Part shown: in pieces, positions 1-8,588 of the stretch
Numbering within the stretch: position 1 is the stretch's first letter
Layout of the letters: each line of letters begins with the position of its first letter
Source: Clostridium sp. 1001275B_160808_H3
GTDB lineage: Bacteria > Bacillota > Clostridia > Clostridiales > Clostridiaceae
Direction of reading: 5' to 3'
Assembly: GCF_015550425.1 (NCBI RefSeq)
Contig: NZ_JADNAT010000015.1
Location: 1 to 64,000 of the forward strand
Length of the DNA stretch: 64,000 nucleotides
Position numbers and translations under genes: made by a program
Notes under the pieces: generated by a model
Database searches by the model: none
What the model was told of the DNA's origin: nothing
Seen by the model: only the letters and a program-made list of their open reading frames with translations

Positions 1-150
1 CCCCTGTTCAATACAGAAATCATCTTCTTTGTGCATAACCCTTTTTTTATAATGTCCTTGACATAGGTATCAGTTTATTTCGCGAGCCCCTTTAAAAACA
101 AATTATATATGTTACAATAAAAATTTTAAATTTGTATTATGACTATTTTT
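1..150. other. AT-rich gap at left edge with a possible decayed element
   Basis: No intact gene is visible. Read on the minus strand, about 1-105 contains AAAGGGGCTCGCGAAA followed by an open stretch running off the left edge that starts around TDTYVKDIIKKGL in translation. It is too short to identify; a degraded transposase N-terminus is one guess. The AAAGGGGCT motif recurs in a hairpin at 57470. No clear intrinsic terminator for the flagellin at 151 is seen here. Confidence 0.2.
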
Positions 151-1008
151 TTATTTCATATTCTCTAATACTCTTAGCACATCCTGTGGAAATTTATTGG
201 TTTGTTGCATTAAAGCAATTGAAGTTTCATGTAGTATTGATGTTCTAGCATACTCAGCCATTTCTAATGCTAAATCAGAATCCCTTATTCTACTTTCAGC
301 ATTTTCTAAATTCAATGAGCTTCCATTTAAATTTTGAGCTGAAGTATCCATTCTATTTTGAATTGCTCCATACCTGCTTCTTACAGAGTTCATAGTTTCT
401 ATTGCTGAATCTACAATATTTAAATTTTTATCTAATTCATTTGTGTTAATTATATTTATATTTTTCAATGAATTTCCTTCTGAATCAATAAGCATATCTG
501 TTCTTACATTAAACACAGGTATTTTTATTTCTTCTTTTGCATTAGCTCCTACAACATGATTTAAATACTTAGGATAATCATTATTAGTAACTTTATCAGA
601 ATTCAATAACTTTACACCATTAAATTCAGAATTATTTACTGTATAATCAATATGTTCCTTAAGTTGATTTATTTCACCTTGAATTATAGACAAATCTTCA
701 TCATTTTGAATTCCACCAACTTGTACAGTTAATTCCTTAATTCTATTTAAAGCTTCACTTACAGTATTTAATGCACCATCTACTGATTGCATCATAGAAA
801 CTCCATCTTGAATATTTCTTTCAGCCATTTGAAGTCCCCTGATTTGCATTCTAAGCCCTTCACTAACTCCAAGTTTATTTGGATTGTCCTTAGCCGAATT
901 AATCTTAGTACCAGTACTAATTCTATCTAAAGCAATAGATTGGGTAACTAAATTTTTTTTATAGTTTCTATATACATTTAAAGATTGCATATTTTGATTT
1001 AATCTCAT
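151..1008 (-). CDS. fliC: divergent flagellin paralogue
   Basis: Flagellin-family filament protein of 285 aa, exported by the flagellar type III apparatus. The conserved D0/D1 N-terminus (MRLNQNMQSLNVYRN, then the SAKDNP and MQIRGL blocks) and the C-terminal D1/D0 helix (SRIRDSDLALEMAEYAR) are present around a short central region, so there is little or no exposed D2/D3 domain. An upstream in-frame ATG at 1032 is rejected because its codons contain the Shine-Dalgarno GGAGAT; the ATG at 1008 has correct spacing. It is clearly diverged from the two tandem flagellins at 7616 and 8589: the C-terminus ends LRVLENMK instead of QGVLQLLR and the TPR-GT cluster lies between. A sigma-D type promoter lies upstream, but the CsrA-like hairpin of the tandem copies is missing. 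It may be a minor flagellin. The family call is certain; the role is inferred. Confidence 0.9.
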   Translation of the reverse strand: MRLNQNMQSLNVYRNYKKNLVTQSIALDRISTGTKINSAKDNPNKLGVSEGLRMQIRGLQMAERNIQDGVSMMQSVDGALNTVSEALNRIKELTVQVGGIQNDEDLSIIQGEINQLKEHIDYTVNNSEFNGVKLLNSDKVTNNDYPKYLNHVVGANAKEEIKIPVFNVRTDMLIDSEGNSLKNINIINTNELDKNLNIVDSAIETMNSVRSRYGAIQNRMDTSAQNLNGSSLNLENAESRIRDSDLALEMAEYARTSILHETSIALMQQTNKFPQDVLRVLENMK

Positions 1009-1054
1009 AATATTATCTCCTACATTATACAAATTTAAATACTTATGTTTAATT

Positions 1055-1080
1055 TATCGTTACTTTTATAATTTCCTTTA
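1055..1080 (-). promoter_or_regulatory. sigma-D (sigma-28) type promoter for the divergent flagellin
   Basis: On the minus strand TAAA (1077-1080) and CGATA (1055-1059) are separated by 17 nt, matching the flagellar sigma-D/sigma-28 consensus (TAAA, then CCGATAT). It lies about 47 nt upstream of the ATG at 1008. The sigma factor gene is not in this window, so the assignment rests on motif and gene type. Confidence 0.65.
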
Positions 1081-1231
1081 TATACTTCTAACTATATATA
1101 AAATTATAATCACCTTAAAACTTTATTATAGCCCTATAAAAATATCTTTACTTATTTTACTTACTTCATATTTGTTTCCATGGTATTCCATATTTTCTAT
1201 AACTCATCTAACTCGTTATCATTAGTTAATT

Positions 1232-2653
1232 CTACCATATAATCTCTTTCTTCAATACTTCAGTAAACTTTACTGATCCTTTTCCGTTTAAATGAGAATA
1301 ATCCCAAAAATCATCATCTTCAAATAAATCACTGTCAAAATAATCGATGACTTGAAAACTATATTTATCTTTTAGCTTATCTAGTATGCTGTAAAATATA
1401 TTTTTTCTATTTATATCGAAATTCTCTCTATAATATTTGCTTGTAGGACATATTGCAATAATAGGAGTTATATTATTTTCTTTTAAAAATACTATATATT
1501 GTTCTAATATTTTTTCATTTTCAATTCTTGTTTCCATATAATTCATAGATGAATTCTTTTGAGCTTCATAAATTCCACTTGTATCATTTAAAGTTAATAT
1601 TGTTCTTTCTTTTATTTTATTCATATTTATATATTTTTCAAACGTTATACGCTTTTCATAAAAAGACTTAATTATATCTAACTCGATGATGTTATCATTA
1701 TTATGATAATCTTTAAAATAATTAATATATCTATGAATTCTATTGCTAGCACTTGTTTTAGTCATATCGTAATCAAAAGAATAATACCCCATATTTATAA
1801 TTACATACTTCAAGTTATCTTTTACCTGTTTAAAATTAAATAAATACTTTATTAGTTTAAAATCATAGTATAAATCTTGAGATGAAAAAGAAAAATTAAT
1901 AAAATTGTCATTAATATCTTCTTTTATTCCTACCTCTGCATAAGATAATCCCGTTATTATTCCATTAATTTTATTTCTTCTTAACATGTCCAAAATTTTA
2001 TAGTCTAATCCTTCTATAACTGAGAGTTTATAATCTTCAAAGAAATAAATATTTTTTTTATTATATTTTTTTATAGATTTTAATATTTTATTTTTATCAA
2101 TATCTTCAACTACAAAGATAAAATCGTATTTATAATTTTCTAGATTCAAAATATACTCGTTATTATATAAAATTTCAAGATTTATAATCTTTAATACATT
2201 CCATTCATCAAATAATTCATTAAATTGCATACATCTATCATAATTTCCTAATAATATTACATCATATTTTTTTCTATTATATCCAATTTCATTCAATTTA
2301 CTATTTACTATTTCTTTATAATCATTATTTTCATTTGCGATTCTAGCTATATTATATATAATTTTGGCTGCCTCTATCTCGTTATTTACTTCATATAAAT
2401 ATCCAAGATTATATATTAAATCAAAGTTAATACATGATTTTTTAAGACCATCATTTATTATATTTTTAGCCTCTTCCATTTTTCCTTCTAAAATCAATAA
2501 AATTGATTCAATTGAATATATCTCAATATCATCTTTAAATATTTCCTTATACTCTTTTAAATATTTCCTAGCTTCAAAAAATAATCCATTACTGATTAGT
2601 ATGTTTATATTATTTTTTGCTTTATTTTTTAATTCTTTTAATTCTTCATTCAC
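1232..2653 (-). CDS. TPR-SGNH-fold protein, possible flagellin glycan acyltransferase
   Basis: 473 aa, starting at GTG with GAGGT six bases upstream. Residues about 1-120 are TPR-like helical repeats (NLGYLYEVNNEIEAAKIIY). The rest resembles an SGNH/GDSL-type hydrolase/acyltransferase: a C-terminal D-Y-S-H-L-N-G-K-G block (Asp451, His454) fits the family's Asp-x-x-His motif, and a candidate nucleophile Ser sits in GLSYAEVG near residue 236. There is no signal peptide or membrane segment, so it should be cytosolic. The TPR module is related to the C-terminal TPR blocks of the glycosyltransferases at 3906 and 5337. Lying in a flagellin-bounded cluster, it may add an acyl group to a flagellin-linked sugar. 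The SGNH call is moderate; substrate and reaction are inference. Confidence 0.6.
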   Translation of the reverse strand: MNEELKELKNKAKNNINILISNGLFFEARKYLKEYKEIFKDDIEIYSIESILLILEGKMEEAKNIINDGLKKSCINFDLIYNLGYLYEVNNEIEAAKIIYNIARIANENNDYKEIVNSKLNEIGYNRKKYDVILLGNYDRCMQFNELFDEWNVLKIINLEILYNNEYILNLENYKYDFIFVVEDIDKNKILKSIKKYNKKNIYFFEDYKLSVIEGLDYKILDMLRRNKINGIITGLSYAEVGIKEDINDNFINFSFSSQDLYYDFKLIKYLFNFKQVKDNLKYVIINMGYYSFDYDMTKTSASNRIHRYINYFKDYHNNDNIIELDIIKSFYEKRITFEKYINMNKIKERTILTLNDTSGIYEAQKNSSMNYMETRIENEKILEQYIVFLKENNITPIIAICPTSKYYRENFDINRKNIFYSILDKLKDKYSFQVIDYFDSDLFEDDDFWDYSHLNGKGSVKFTEVLKKEIIW

Positions 2654-2758
2654 ATTTATACCTCATAAAGTTTAATATGTAATAATAAATCTTCATAAAT
2701 AGTGCTCTTAAATATATTGTCTATTTATTTTTCTAATTATAAAACTTTACCAACTTTC

Positions 2759-3826
2759 TTATTTATCTTTTATTTTCTCAAATCTATCTTTTGCATTCTT
2801 ATACCCTTCATTATATGATACTTTATAATAATATTTAGCTTTATCTAAGTCCCCAGTGGTTTCATAAAACACACCTAAATTATAAGCAGCTTTAAAACTT
2901 CCTACACCTTTAACAATCTCATTTGCTGTACTTCCTATCTCTAGACATTTTAAATAACTTTCTTCAATTAAGTATAAATATTGTCCATATTCCATCACAT
3001 TAGATAAAATTAAATTCATATAGAATATACCACAAGAAAAATTAAAATCTGCATCATTTGAATATTGATTATAATATTTTTCAATAATACTTAGCCCAAT
3101 ATCAAATTTATTTATATTTACTAAGTTATTTATGTATAGATTAATAAAACTTTTATTATATGAATAATTGAACTTAATATTTTTATAGCATCTTTCGAAG
3201 TACATATCTGCATCTTCATACCTTTTAGCTACATGTAATGTCCTTGCAATTTGATATAAAATATAATTATCATTGCTATCGCTTTCCAATTCCTTAAAAA
3301 GCAAATCTAAGTTTCTTTTAGATTTATCTTTATTAAAATACCCACTATGGATTACTTCTAAATTAATATTCTTTCGCATATACAAAGATTCCAACTGCTC
3401 ATGAATACATCCCTTATACACCAATCCCTTTGGATAAAATCTAGATACATATTCAGTTGAAGAACTAATTTCATTGCCATCAATAAATTTACTCTCAATT
3501 TTAATTCTCCCTATGCATCTTGGATTATTAATGGCAAAATCAATTAAATCTTCTTTTTCTCCAATATTAACTACTTCGTCTGCATCCAATACTAATATCC
3601 AATCGCCACTACATTTCTCTGCTGCAAAATTTCTAGCCATTGAAAAATCATTACACCATCGAAATTCATATACTTTAGCTCCCATTTTTCTTGCTACTTC
3701 TATTGTGCCATCTTGGGATCCAGTATCTACCACTATTATTTCATCCACCAAATTCTTTACACTTCCAAGGCAGTCCTCCAAAACTTCCGCTTCATTTTTA
3801 ACTATCATAGCTAATGATATTTTCAT
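2759..3826 (-). CDS. GT2 glycosyltransferase with C-terminal TPR repeats
   Basis: 355 aa. The N-terminal GT-A domain (about 1-170) begins SLAMIVKNEAEVLEDCL, followed by VVDTGSQDGT (nucleotide-sugar binding) and the metal-binding D-A-D at residues 81-83 in LVLDADEVV. The second half is TPR-like, ending with a repeat containing AAYNLGVFYETTGDLDKA. There are no membrane segments, so it acts in the cytosol. The start has AAGGAG seven bases upstream. It is one of three paralogous GT2-TPR genes between flagellin genes. TPR-tailed GT2 enzymes are common in clostridial flagellin glycosylation loci, so flagellin is the likely acceptor, with TPRs probably holding the protein substrate. The sugar donor cannot be told. 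Confidence 0.8.
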   Translation of the reverse strand: MKISLAMIVKNEAEVLEDCLGSVKNLVDEIIVVDTGSQDGTIEVARKMGAKVYEFRWCNDFSMARNFAAEKCSGDWILVLDADEVVNIGEKEDLIDFAINNPRCIGRIKIESKFIDGNEISSSTEYVSRFYPKGLVYKGCIHEQLESLYMRKNINLEVIHSGYFNKDKSKRNLDLLFKELESDSNDNYILYQIARTLHVAKRYEDADMYFERCYKNIKFNYSYNKSFINLYINNLVNINKFDIGLSIIEKYYNQYSNDADFNFSCGIFYMNLILSNVMEYGQYLYLIEESYLKCLEIGSTANEIVKGVGSFKAAYNLGVFYETTGDLDKAKYYYKVSYNEGYKNAKDRFEKIKDK

Positions 3827-3861
3827 AAATTACTCCTTTCATTATTTATTTTATATGAAAA

Positions 3862-3890
3862 AAACAGGCAAACCAAATGAATACCTGTTT
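3862..3890 (-). terminator. intrinsic terminator
   Basis: Minus-strand hairpin AAACAGG / CCTGTTT with a 15-nt loop followed by T residues. It lies just downstream of the glycosyltransferase ending at 3906, suggesting at least partial separation from the next gene. Confidence 0.55.
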
Positions 3891-3905
3891 CAAATGTCTT
3901 CATGA

Positions 3906-5306
3906 TTACTTAGCCTGGAGCTCTAATATTTTTCTATCTATAACAGCTAATATATCTTCTTCGACATATTGATTTCTTGATAATTTATAATTAAATATAG
4001 CTCCCACTTTATCTCCAAGCATTTCTAATATACAAGCTTTATTATAAATTAAATCACTATTATTTCCGTTAATAATAAGCCCATAATTAACTTCTTCTAA
4101 AGCTTTATTATAATCTTTACTTAGAAAATATATAGCTGAAGTTATTGTAAAAAATTCTGCATCTGTAATATATTTATATTCAGGCATATTTCGTAGTTCA
4201 TTTAAAATATTAATTGCTTCTTCAATATTAGAGTCTAATAATACTTTTAAATTTTCCTTTAGTTTTATTATCCAATCATTAAACTCTATTATCTTTTTAT
4301 TTTCTTCTATCACTTTAATAGCATTTTCTTTAGAAGATAAAGAAAACATTTCTACACTTATATCATCAATATATAGCTTATTATCTAAAATATTTAAATA
4401 GTTATTTAAAAACTCAATACTCTTATCATATTTTTTTATTTTATTTAGGGATAATCCTTCTAAATAAATACAATCTAAGAAGTAAGGAAATACTTTCAAA
4501 ACATCATTACAAATATCTATAGTTTTTATAAATTCATTATTTAAGTAATAAGTTTGTGCTGCCGTCCTATAATACATTAATGATTCTTCATCAATTTTTT
4601 TTGATATTAATTTTAAATACCTATCAACTTGATGCTTAGAATCTTCAAAATTTCCTATTGAATTATAACTCTTAGCCAGTTGAAACATATAATAGTAATT
4701 GCTAGGATTTTTAGATAACTCTTTTTTCAATATAGTTGCTGTCCTATTAAACTTAGCTAACCTTTTCGTATCATCCATTATATATCCAAAATGGTTTATT
4801 TGAATATCTGTAAATTTTATAGGATCAGTAAAAATAGGTTGATTATGAATAGCCCCAATATATTTAAAATTTCCATCATTTTTAAATATCAAAGGAAATT
4901 TCAAATCTGAATATTCTTTTAAATTTTCATTTAAATAATTTCTTAATTTTAAATATATGGTATTATAATTCCTATATTCTTTACTCTTAAAAAGATTAAT
5001 AAGATCATTAATACTATTCGTATCTACGCATTGATCAGCATCTTGAATAAATATATACTCACCCTTAGCCTTAGAAATACTATAATTTCTGGCCATAGAA
5101 AAATTGTCTTGCCATTCAAAATCATAAATACTCTCTGTGTACTTTCTACATATCTCTATAGTTTTATCTGTGGAACCAGTGTCAACAATCACTAATTCTG
5201 CAATACCATTTTCTATTAATGGGCTCATACTTTTCAAGCAACTATCTATATATTTTTCCTCATTTCTAACAATCATGCAAATACTTAAACTTAGATTTTT
5301 TTTCAT
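3906..5306 (-). CDS. GT2 glycosyltransferase with long TPR tail
   Basis: 466 aa. GT-A domain: LSICMIVRNEEKYIDSCLKS, ELVIVDTGSTDKT, then D-A-D at residues 89-91 (FIQDADQCV) and AIHNQPIF. From about residue 185 it is TPR-like: a block beginning KRLAKFNRTATILKKEL shared with the 738-aa enzyme at 5337, and a C-terminal module of about 110 residues (EEAINILNELRN to DLIYNKACILEMLGDK) related to the TPR module of the SGNH protein at 1232. It is cytosolic with no membrane segment. The ribosome site AAGGAAG precedes the ATG. Probable flagellin O-glycosylation enzyme by context; whether it primes or extends the glycan cannot be decided. Confidence 0.8.
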   Translation of the reverse strand: MKKNLSLSICMIVRNEEKYIDSCLKSMSPLIENGIAELVIVDTGSTDKTIEICRKYTESIYDFEWQDNFSMARNYSISKAKGEYIFIQDADQCVDTNSINDLINLFKSKEYRNYNTIYLKLRNYLNENLKEYSDLKFPLIFKNDGNFKYIGAIHNQPIFTDPIKFTDIQINHFGYIMDDTKRLAKFNRTATILKKELSKNPSNYYYMFQLAKSYNSIGNFEDSKHQVDRYLKLISKKIDEESLMYYRTAAQTYYLNNEFIKTIDICNDVLKVFPYFLDCIYLEGLSLNKIKKYDKSIEFLNNYLNILDNKLYIDDISVEMFSLSSKENAIKVIEENKKIIEFNDWIIKLKENLKVLLDSNIEEAINILNELRNMPEYKYITDAEFFTITSAIYFLSKDYNKALEEVNYGLIINGNNSDLIYNKACILEMLGDKVGAIFNYKLSRNQYVEEDILAVIDRKILELQAK

Positions 5307-5336
5307 ATTTATCTTCCTTATTAAACTAATCTATTT

Positions 5337-7553
5337 TTATATAATATCTATTTTTTCTTTCAATCTAATTATATTAGTATTGATTTCCTCTAAATTTATC
5401 TTTTCAGTTTGTATATCTAAAATATCATAATAAATAGATAATGCCGATATATTTTTATTATTTGACTCATAAATATAAGCTAAATTATATAATAAATCTA
5501 TACTTTGTGAGTAATATTTTAACCCATTTTTTAAGATATCTTCTGCTTCTTTTATTTCATTTGAATAGAACTTCAAGGTTGACTTAATAGATAGTAACTC
5601 AACATCTTGCTTAAGATTATATAGTTCTTCTAATTGATTCAATACCTCTATTGCCTCTATAATCATATTATTATTTATTAAAGTTATTAGATTCTCTTTA
5701 ATTTTTCTTATATCACTCTCTGTAATCAAATTATTGTCTTCTATATCCTCTAATATTAAAGAATCTTTTATTATAGATATCAAATTACTAAACTCAGGCT
5801 TTATAGTAACTGCTTCTTTTAAAACAGAAATTGCTTTTAATATATTTTTTTCTTTAATAAACTTATTGAAGTTATTGATTTTGTTTGAAAACTCTCTAGC
5901 ATCATTTAGACTACTATCTTCAATATCTTCAACTATTAATATATATTTATACATTAAAGCTATTAGCTTTTCTTTATTAATTAAATAAGAATTGATTATC
6001 ATATCACTTTTTTCAAGTAAATATCCTATTATATAAATAATCTCATTTCTGTAATTACATCCAACTATATCATCAATAGATGAATTATTTAAAGTGTCAA
6101 TTAAAGATTCAATACAATTTTCTATTTTAATTGCCTTATTTAATTTTGAGTTTTCATCTATGAAACTTAATAAATTTTTAAAACTGCTATCTTTTTCGAA
6201 ACTAATCTTTTTCTTTACTATTTTTCTTTCTTCATCATCTAAATTTAATTTTTCTATAAGTAAATCCTCATCTATATTTTTTGTACTAACAACTATCTTT
6301 GAAAGTAAATAATTAAGTAGTATAATTTCATCTTCTTCCTTTAATTTTTCGATTAAATTATTTATAGAAGATATGTCTTCTTTCAAAATATTTACTTTCA
6401 ATATTTTTCCAACCACTAGCATGTATGTTTCTTTATCTTCATTTAGCTTATTTATGTATTCTTCTATATTTTCTAATTGATTTATCTTAATTTTAAGCCT
6501 TAAAATATCTCCAATGACACTAAACTTATGTCCATAAGAAAATACTTCTAATCCATTAGTGCTCGCATATTTTTCGTATTTAAATGTATTTAAATAATTT
6601 AAATACATTTTCAAATTATAAACCGCTCTATCAAGATCACCTTCAATAAGATAGCATTTTCCCATTAGATAGTAGCAATCTATTAATTCTTCGTCTAATT
6701 CTTTCATTTTTTCACAATAATAAATACACTTATCATATTTCTTTGCATTAAAGTATATTATTGTGGCATTATGATAATAATTTATTCTTAAACTTTCATT
6801 AATTTTTTCTGATTCAATTAACAAAAGATATTTTTCTAATTCAATTATTGCTTCCTTAGTATCTCCATGCATCTCATAACTTCTACTAAGTTGATATATA
6901 TAATAAATATTATTTGGATCTTTTTTCAATTCACTTTTCAATAGTGTCGCTGTTCTTTTAAACTTTTTTTCTTTTATATCCTCAGTCATTATATATCCAT
7001 AATGCATCATGTATATTTCTAAATTTTTTACAGGTCCTTTATATATTGGCTGATTATGTATTTTACCTTCATATCTGAATGTTCCATCATTTTTAAATAT
7101 TAAATTCAACGAAAAATAGGTATATTCACTTAAATCTTCTTTTGTAAAGTTTTTATATACTAATGAATATGTATTAAAATTTTTATATTCATTGCTACTA
7201 AAAAGTTGTATTAATTTATTAACCTCATTTTCTTCCATTTCTTGATCTGCATCCATTATAAATATGTAATCGCCTTTAGCAAGAGAAATACTGTAATTTC
7301 TCGCTTCCGAGAAATTATTATTCCATTCTTTAAAATATACTTTGTTTGTATATTTTTTAGCTATTTCAATAGTCTTATCAACTGAACCTGTATCAACTAT
7401 TATTAATTCTGCTAAGTTTAAATCAAGTAATGGCTTTAAGCTTTTTAAACAATTATCAAGGAACTTTTCCTCATCCCTGACTATCATACATACACTAAGC
7501 CTATAACTATACTTATTTTTTAATTCCTCGATATGCTTATTTGCTTCTTTCAT
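5337..7553 (-). CDS. large GT2 glycosyltransferase with extended TPR domain
   Basis: 738 aa, the largest of the three. The GT-A domain spans about 18-240: LSVCMIVRDEEKFLDNCLKS, ELIIVDTGSVDKT and D-A-D at 101-103 (FIMDADQEM). A TPR block follows (about 200-345) beginning KKFKRTATLLKSELKKDP, homologous to that of the 466-aa enzyme. A helical middle of about 250 residues has no recognised motif, and the last 110 residues form a TPR module (DLLYNLAYIYESNNKNISALSIY) related to the SGNH protein's N-terminus. The start has AAGGAG. It lies directly downstream of the flagellin gene at 7616-8431 with only a weak hairpin between, so read-through from the flagellin promoter is plausible. Acceptor inferred to be flagellin. 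Confidence 0.8.
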   Translation of the reverse strand: MKEANKHIEELKNKYSYRLSVCMIVRDEEKFLDNCLKSLKPLLDLNLAELIIVDTGSVDKTIEIAKKYTNKVYFKEWNNNFSEARNYSISLAKGDYIFIMDADQEMEENEVNKLIQLFSSNEYKNFNTYSLVYKNFTKEDLSEYTYFSLNLIFKNDGTFRYEGKIHNQPIYKGPVKNLEIYMMHYGYIMTEDIKEKKFKRTATLLKSELKKDPNNIYYIYQLSRSYEMHGDTKEAIIELEKYLLLIESEKINESLRINYYHNATIIYFNAKKYDKCIYYCEKMKELDEELIDCYYLMGKCYLIEGDLDRAVYNLKMYLNYLNTFKYEKYASTNGLEVFSYGHKFSVIGDILRLKIKINQLENIEEYINKLNEDKETYMLVVGKILKVNILKEDISSINNLIEKLKEEDEIILLNYLLSKIVVSTKNIDEDLLIEKLNLDDEERKIVKKKISFEKDSSFKNLLSFIDENSKLNKAIKIENCIESLIDTLNNSSIDDIVGCNYRNEIIYIIGYLLEKSDMIINSYLINKEKLIALMYKYILIVEDIEDSSLNDAREFSNKINNFNKFIKEKNILKAISVLKEAVTIKPEFSNLISIIKDSLILEDIEDNNLITESDIRKIKENLITLINNNMIIEAIEVLNQLEELYNLKQDVELLSIKSTLKFYSNEIKEAEDILKNGLKYYSQSIDLLYNLAYIYESNNKNISALSIYYDILDIQTEKINLEEINTNIIRLKEKIDII

Positions 7554-7584
7554 TAATATTACTCCTTAAATTATAATTTAAAAA

Positions 7585-7602
7585 GAGGGACCTAAGCCCC
7601 TC
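7585..7602 (-). terminator. weak hairpin after flagellin
   Basis: Minus-strand stem GAGGG / CCCTC with an 8-nt loop followed by TTTTTAAA. With only five base pairs it is probably a leaky terminator between a highly expressed flagellin and the glycosyltransferase at 5337. Confidence 0.5.
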
Positions 7603-7615
7603 CTAAAAATAATTA

Positions 7616-8431
7616 TTATCTTAATAATTGTAAAACACCTTGTGGTTGTTGATTAGCTTGAGCAAGCATAGCTTGTGCAGCTTGTTGTAAAATATTATTC
7701 TTTGAGAAATTCATCATTTCTTTAGCCATATCTACATCTCTAACTCTACTTTCTGCTGCTGTTAAGTTTTCTGATGTATTATTTAAGTTACTTATAGTAT
7801 GCTCTAATCTGTTTTGTAGAGCTCCTAAATCTGATCTATGAGTTGATACTTTCTCTATAGCCTTATCAAGAACATTTGTTAATGTATTAGCTGAAGATGT
7901 ATTAGTTACTTTTAAGCTTGCTGCTGTTATTCCTAATCCAGATGTACTCATAGTTTTTAATGAAATAGTAATCTTTTGATTTGAATTAGCTCCAACTTGA
8001 ATATTTACTTTTGAAGTATTAGCTAATATACTTTGTTTATTAAATTGAGTTTGGCTTGATATTCTATCTATTTCAGAAGATAATTGATTTAACTCTGTTT
8101 CAATAGCTGTTCTATCAACTGATACATTTGTATCATTTGCTCCTTGAATTGAAAGTTCTCTCATTCTTTGAAGAATGTTATGAGTTTCATTTAAAGCACC
8201 TTCTGCTGTTTGAATTAATGAGATACCATCTTGAGAATTTCTTGATGCTTGATCTAATCCTCTGATTTGTCCTCTCATTTTTTCTGATATTGCAAGTCCT
8301 GCAGCATCATCACCAGCTCTGTTTATTCTTAAACCTGAGCTTAATTTTTCCATTGATTTTCCGGCTGCTGATGTGTTCATTCCCATGTTTCTATGTGCAT
8401 TTAATGCATTCATATTGTGATTAATTATCAT
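7616..8431 (-). CDS. fliC: flagellin, tandem copy 1
   Basis: Major filament flagellin of 271 aa. The N-terminal D0/D1 (MIINHNMNALNAHRNMGMN, KLSSGLRINRAGDDAAGL, MRGQIRGLDQASRN) and C-terminal D1/D0 (AESRVRDVDMAKEMM to QGVLQLLR) are canonical. The central part is short, so this is a minimal flagellin without D2/D3. It is nearly identical to the copy at 8589 in the first 120 and last 80 residues and differs mainly in the middle (about 115-190), which suggests tandem duplication with gene conversion. The ribosome site AAGGAGG is followed by ATG; a sigma-D type promoter and a CsrA-like hairpin lie upstream. It sits downstream of copy 2 and upstream of the glycosyltransferase at 5337. Confidence 0.97.
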   Translation of the reverse strand: MIINHNMNALNAHRNMGMNTSAAGKSMEKLSSGLRINRAGDDAAGLAISEKMRGQIRGLDQASRNSQDGISLIQTAEGALNETHNILQRMRELSIQGANDTNVSVDRTAIETELNQLSSEIDRISSQTQFNKQSILANTSKVNIQVGANSNQKITISLKTMSTSGLGITAASLKVTNTSSANTLTNVLDKAIEKVSTHRSDLGALQNRLEHTISNLNNTSENLTAAESRVRDVDMAKEMMNFSKNNILQQAAQAMLAQANQQPQGVLQLLR

Positions 8432-8439
8432 TTTTTATT

Positions 8440-8446
8440 CCTCCTT
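8440..8446 (-). promoter_or_regulatory. Shine-Dalgarno overlapping a second CsrA-type GGA site
   Basis: Minus-strand AAGGAGG nine bases before the flagellin ATG. It contains GGA motifs ten bases downstream of the TGACA hairpin, the same two-site layout (upstream hairpin plus SD) used by CsrA on hag mRNA in Bacillus subtilis. Confidence 0.5.
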
Positions 8447-8456
8447 GATTTTAACT

Positions 8457-8470
8457 TGACATCCTTGTCA
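8457..8470 (-). promoter_or_regulatory. CsrA-binding-like hairpin in flagellin leader
   Basis: Minus strand TGACAAGGATGTCA: a perfect 5-bp stem TGACA/TGTCA presenting AGGA in the loop. It matches the CsrA SELEX consensus RUACARGGAUGU at about 10 of 12 positions and is identical in the second tandem flagellin leader (9429-9442). Binding is inferred. Confidence 0.65.
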
Positions 8471-8482
8471 TAATATTATTAA

Positions 8483-8507
8483 TATCATATAAAATATCTT
8501 TCCTTTA
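8483..8507 (-). promoter_or_regulatory. sigma-D type promoter, flagellin copy 1
   Basis: Minus strand TAAA (8504-8507), 16-nt spacer, TGATA (8483-8487), one mismatch from CGATA. This predicts a leader of about 40 nt with the CsrA-like hairpin almost at its 5' end. Confidence 0.5.
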
Positions 8508-8517
8508 TTAAAGGAAA

Positions 8518-8541
8518 CTCCTTCTCACTACTTCGAAGGAG
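8518..8541 (-). terminator. hairpin between the tandem flagellins
   Basis: Minus-strand CTCCTTC / GAAGGAG stem with a 10-nt loop followed by TTTCCTTTAAT. A second AT-rich stem (AATTTTA / TAAAATT, about 8560-8582) precedes it. Together they probably end or attenuate the transcript of flagellin copy 2 before the promoter of copy 1. Confidence 0.5.
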
Positions 8542-8588
8542 TAAGCAACTCACAAAATTTTAGCTAAAGCTTAAAATTGGTTCCTTGC

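Noticed and set aside
1..105. Transposase fragment at the left edge
   Set aside because: Only about 30 codons are visible and no insertion-sequence end could be matched, so it is kept only as a weak note.
1008..1032. Upstream ATG (1032) of the divergent flagellin
   Set aside because: Its first codons contain the GGAGAT ribosome site of the ATG at 1008, which gives a normal flagellin N-terminus.
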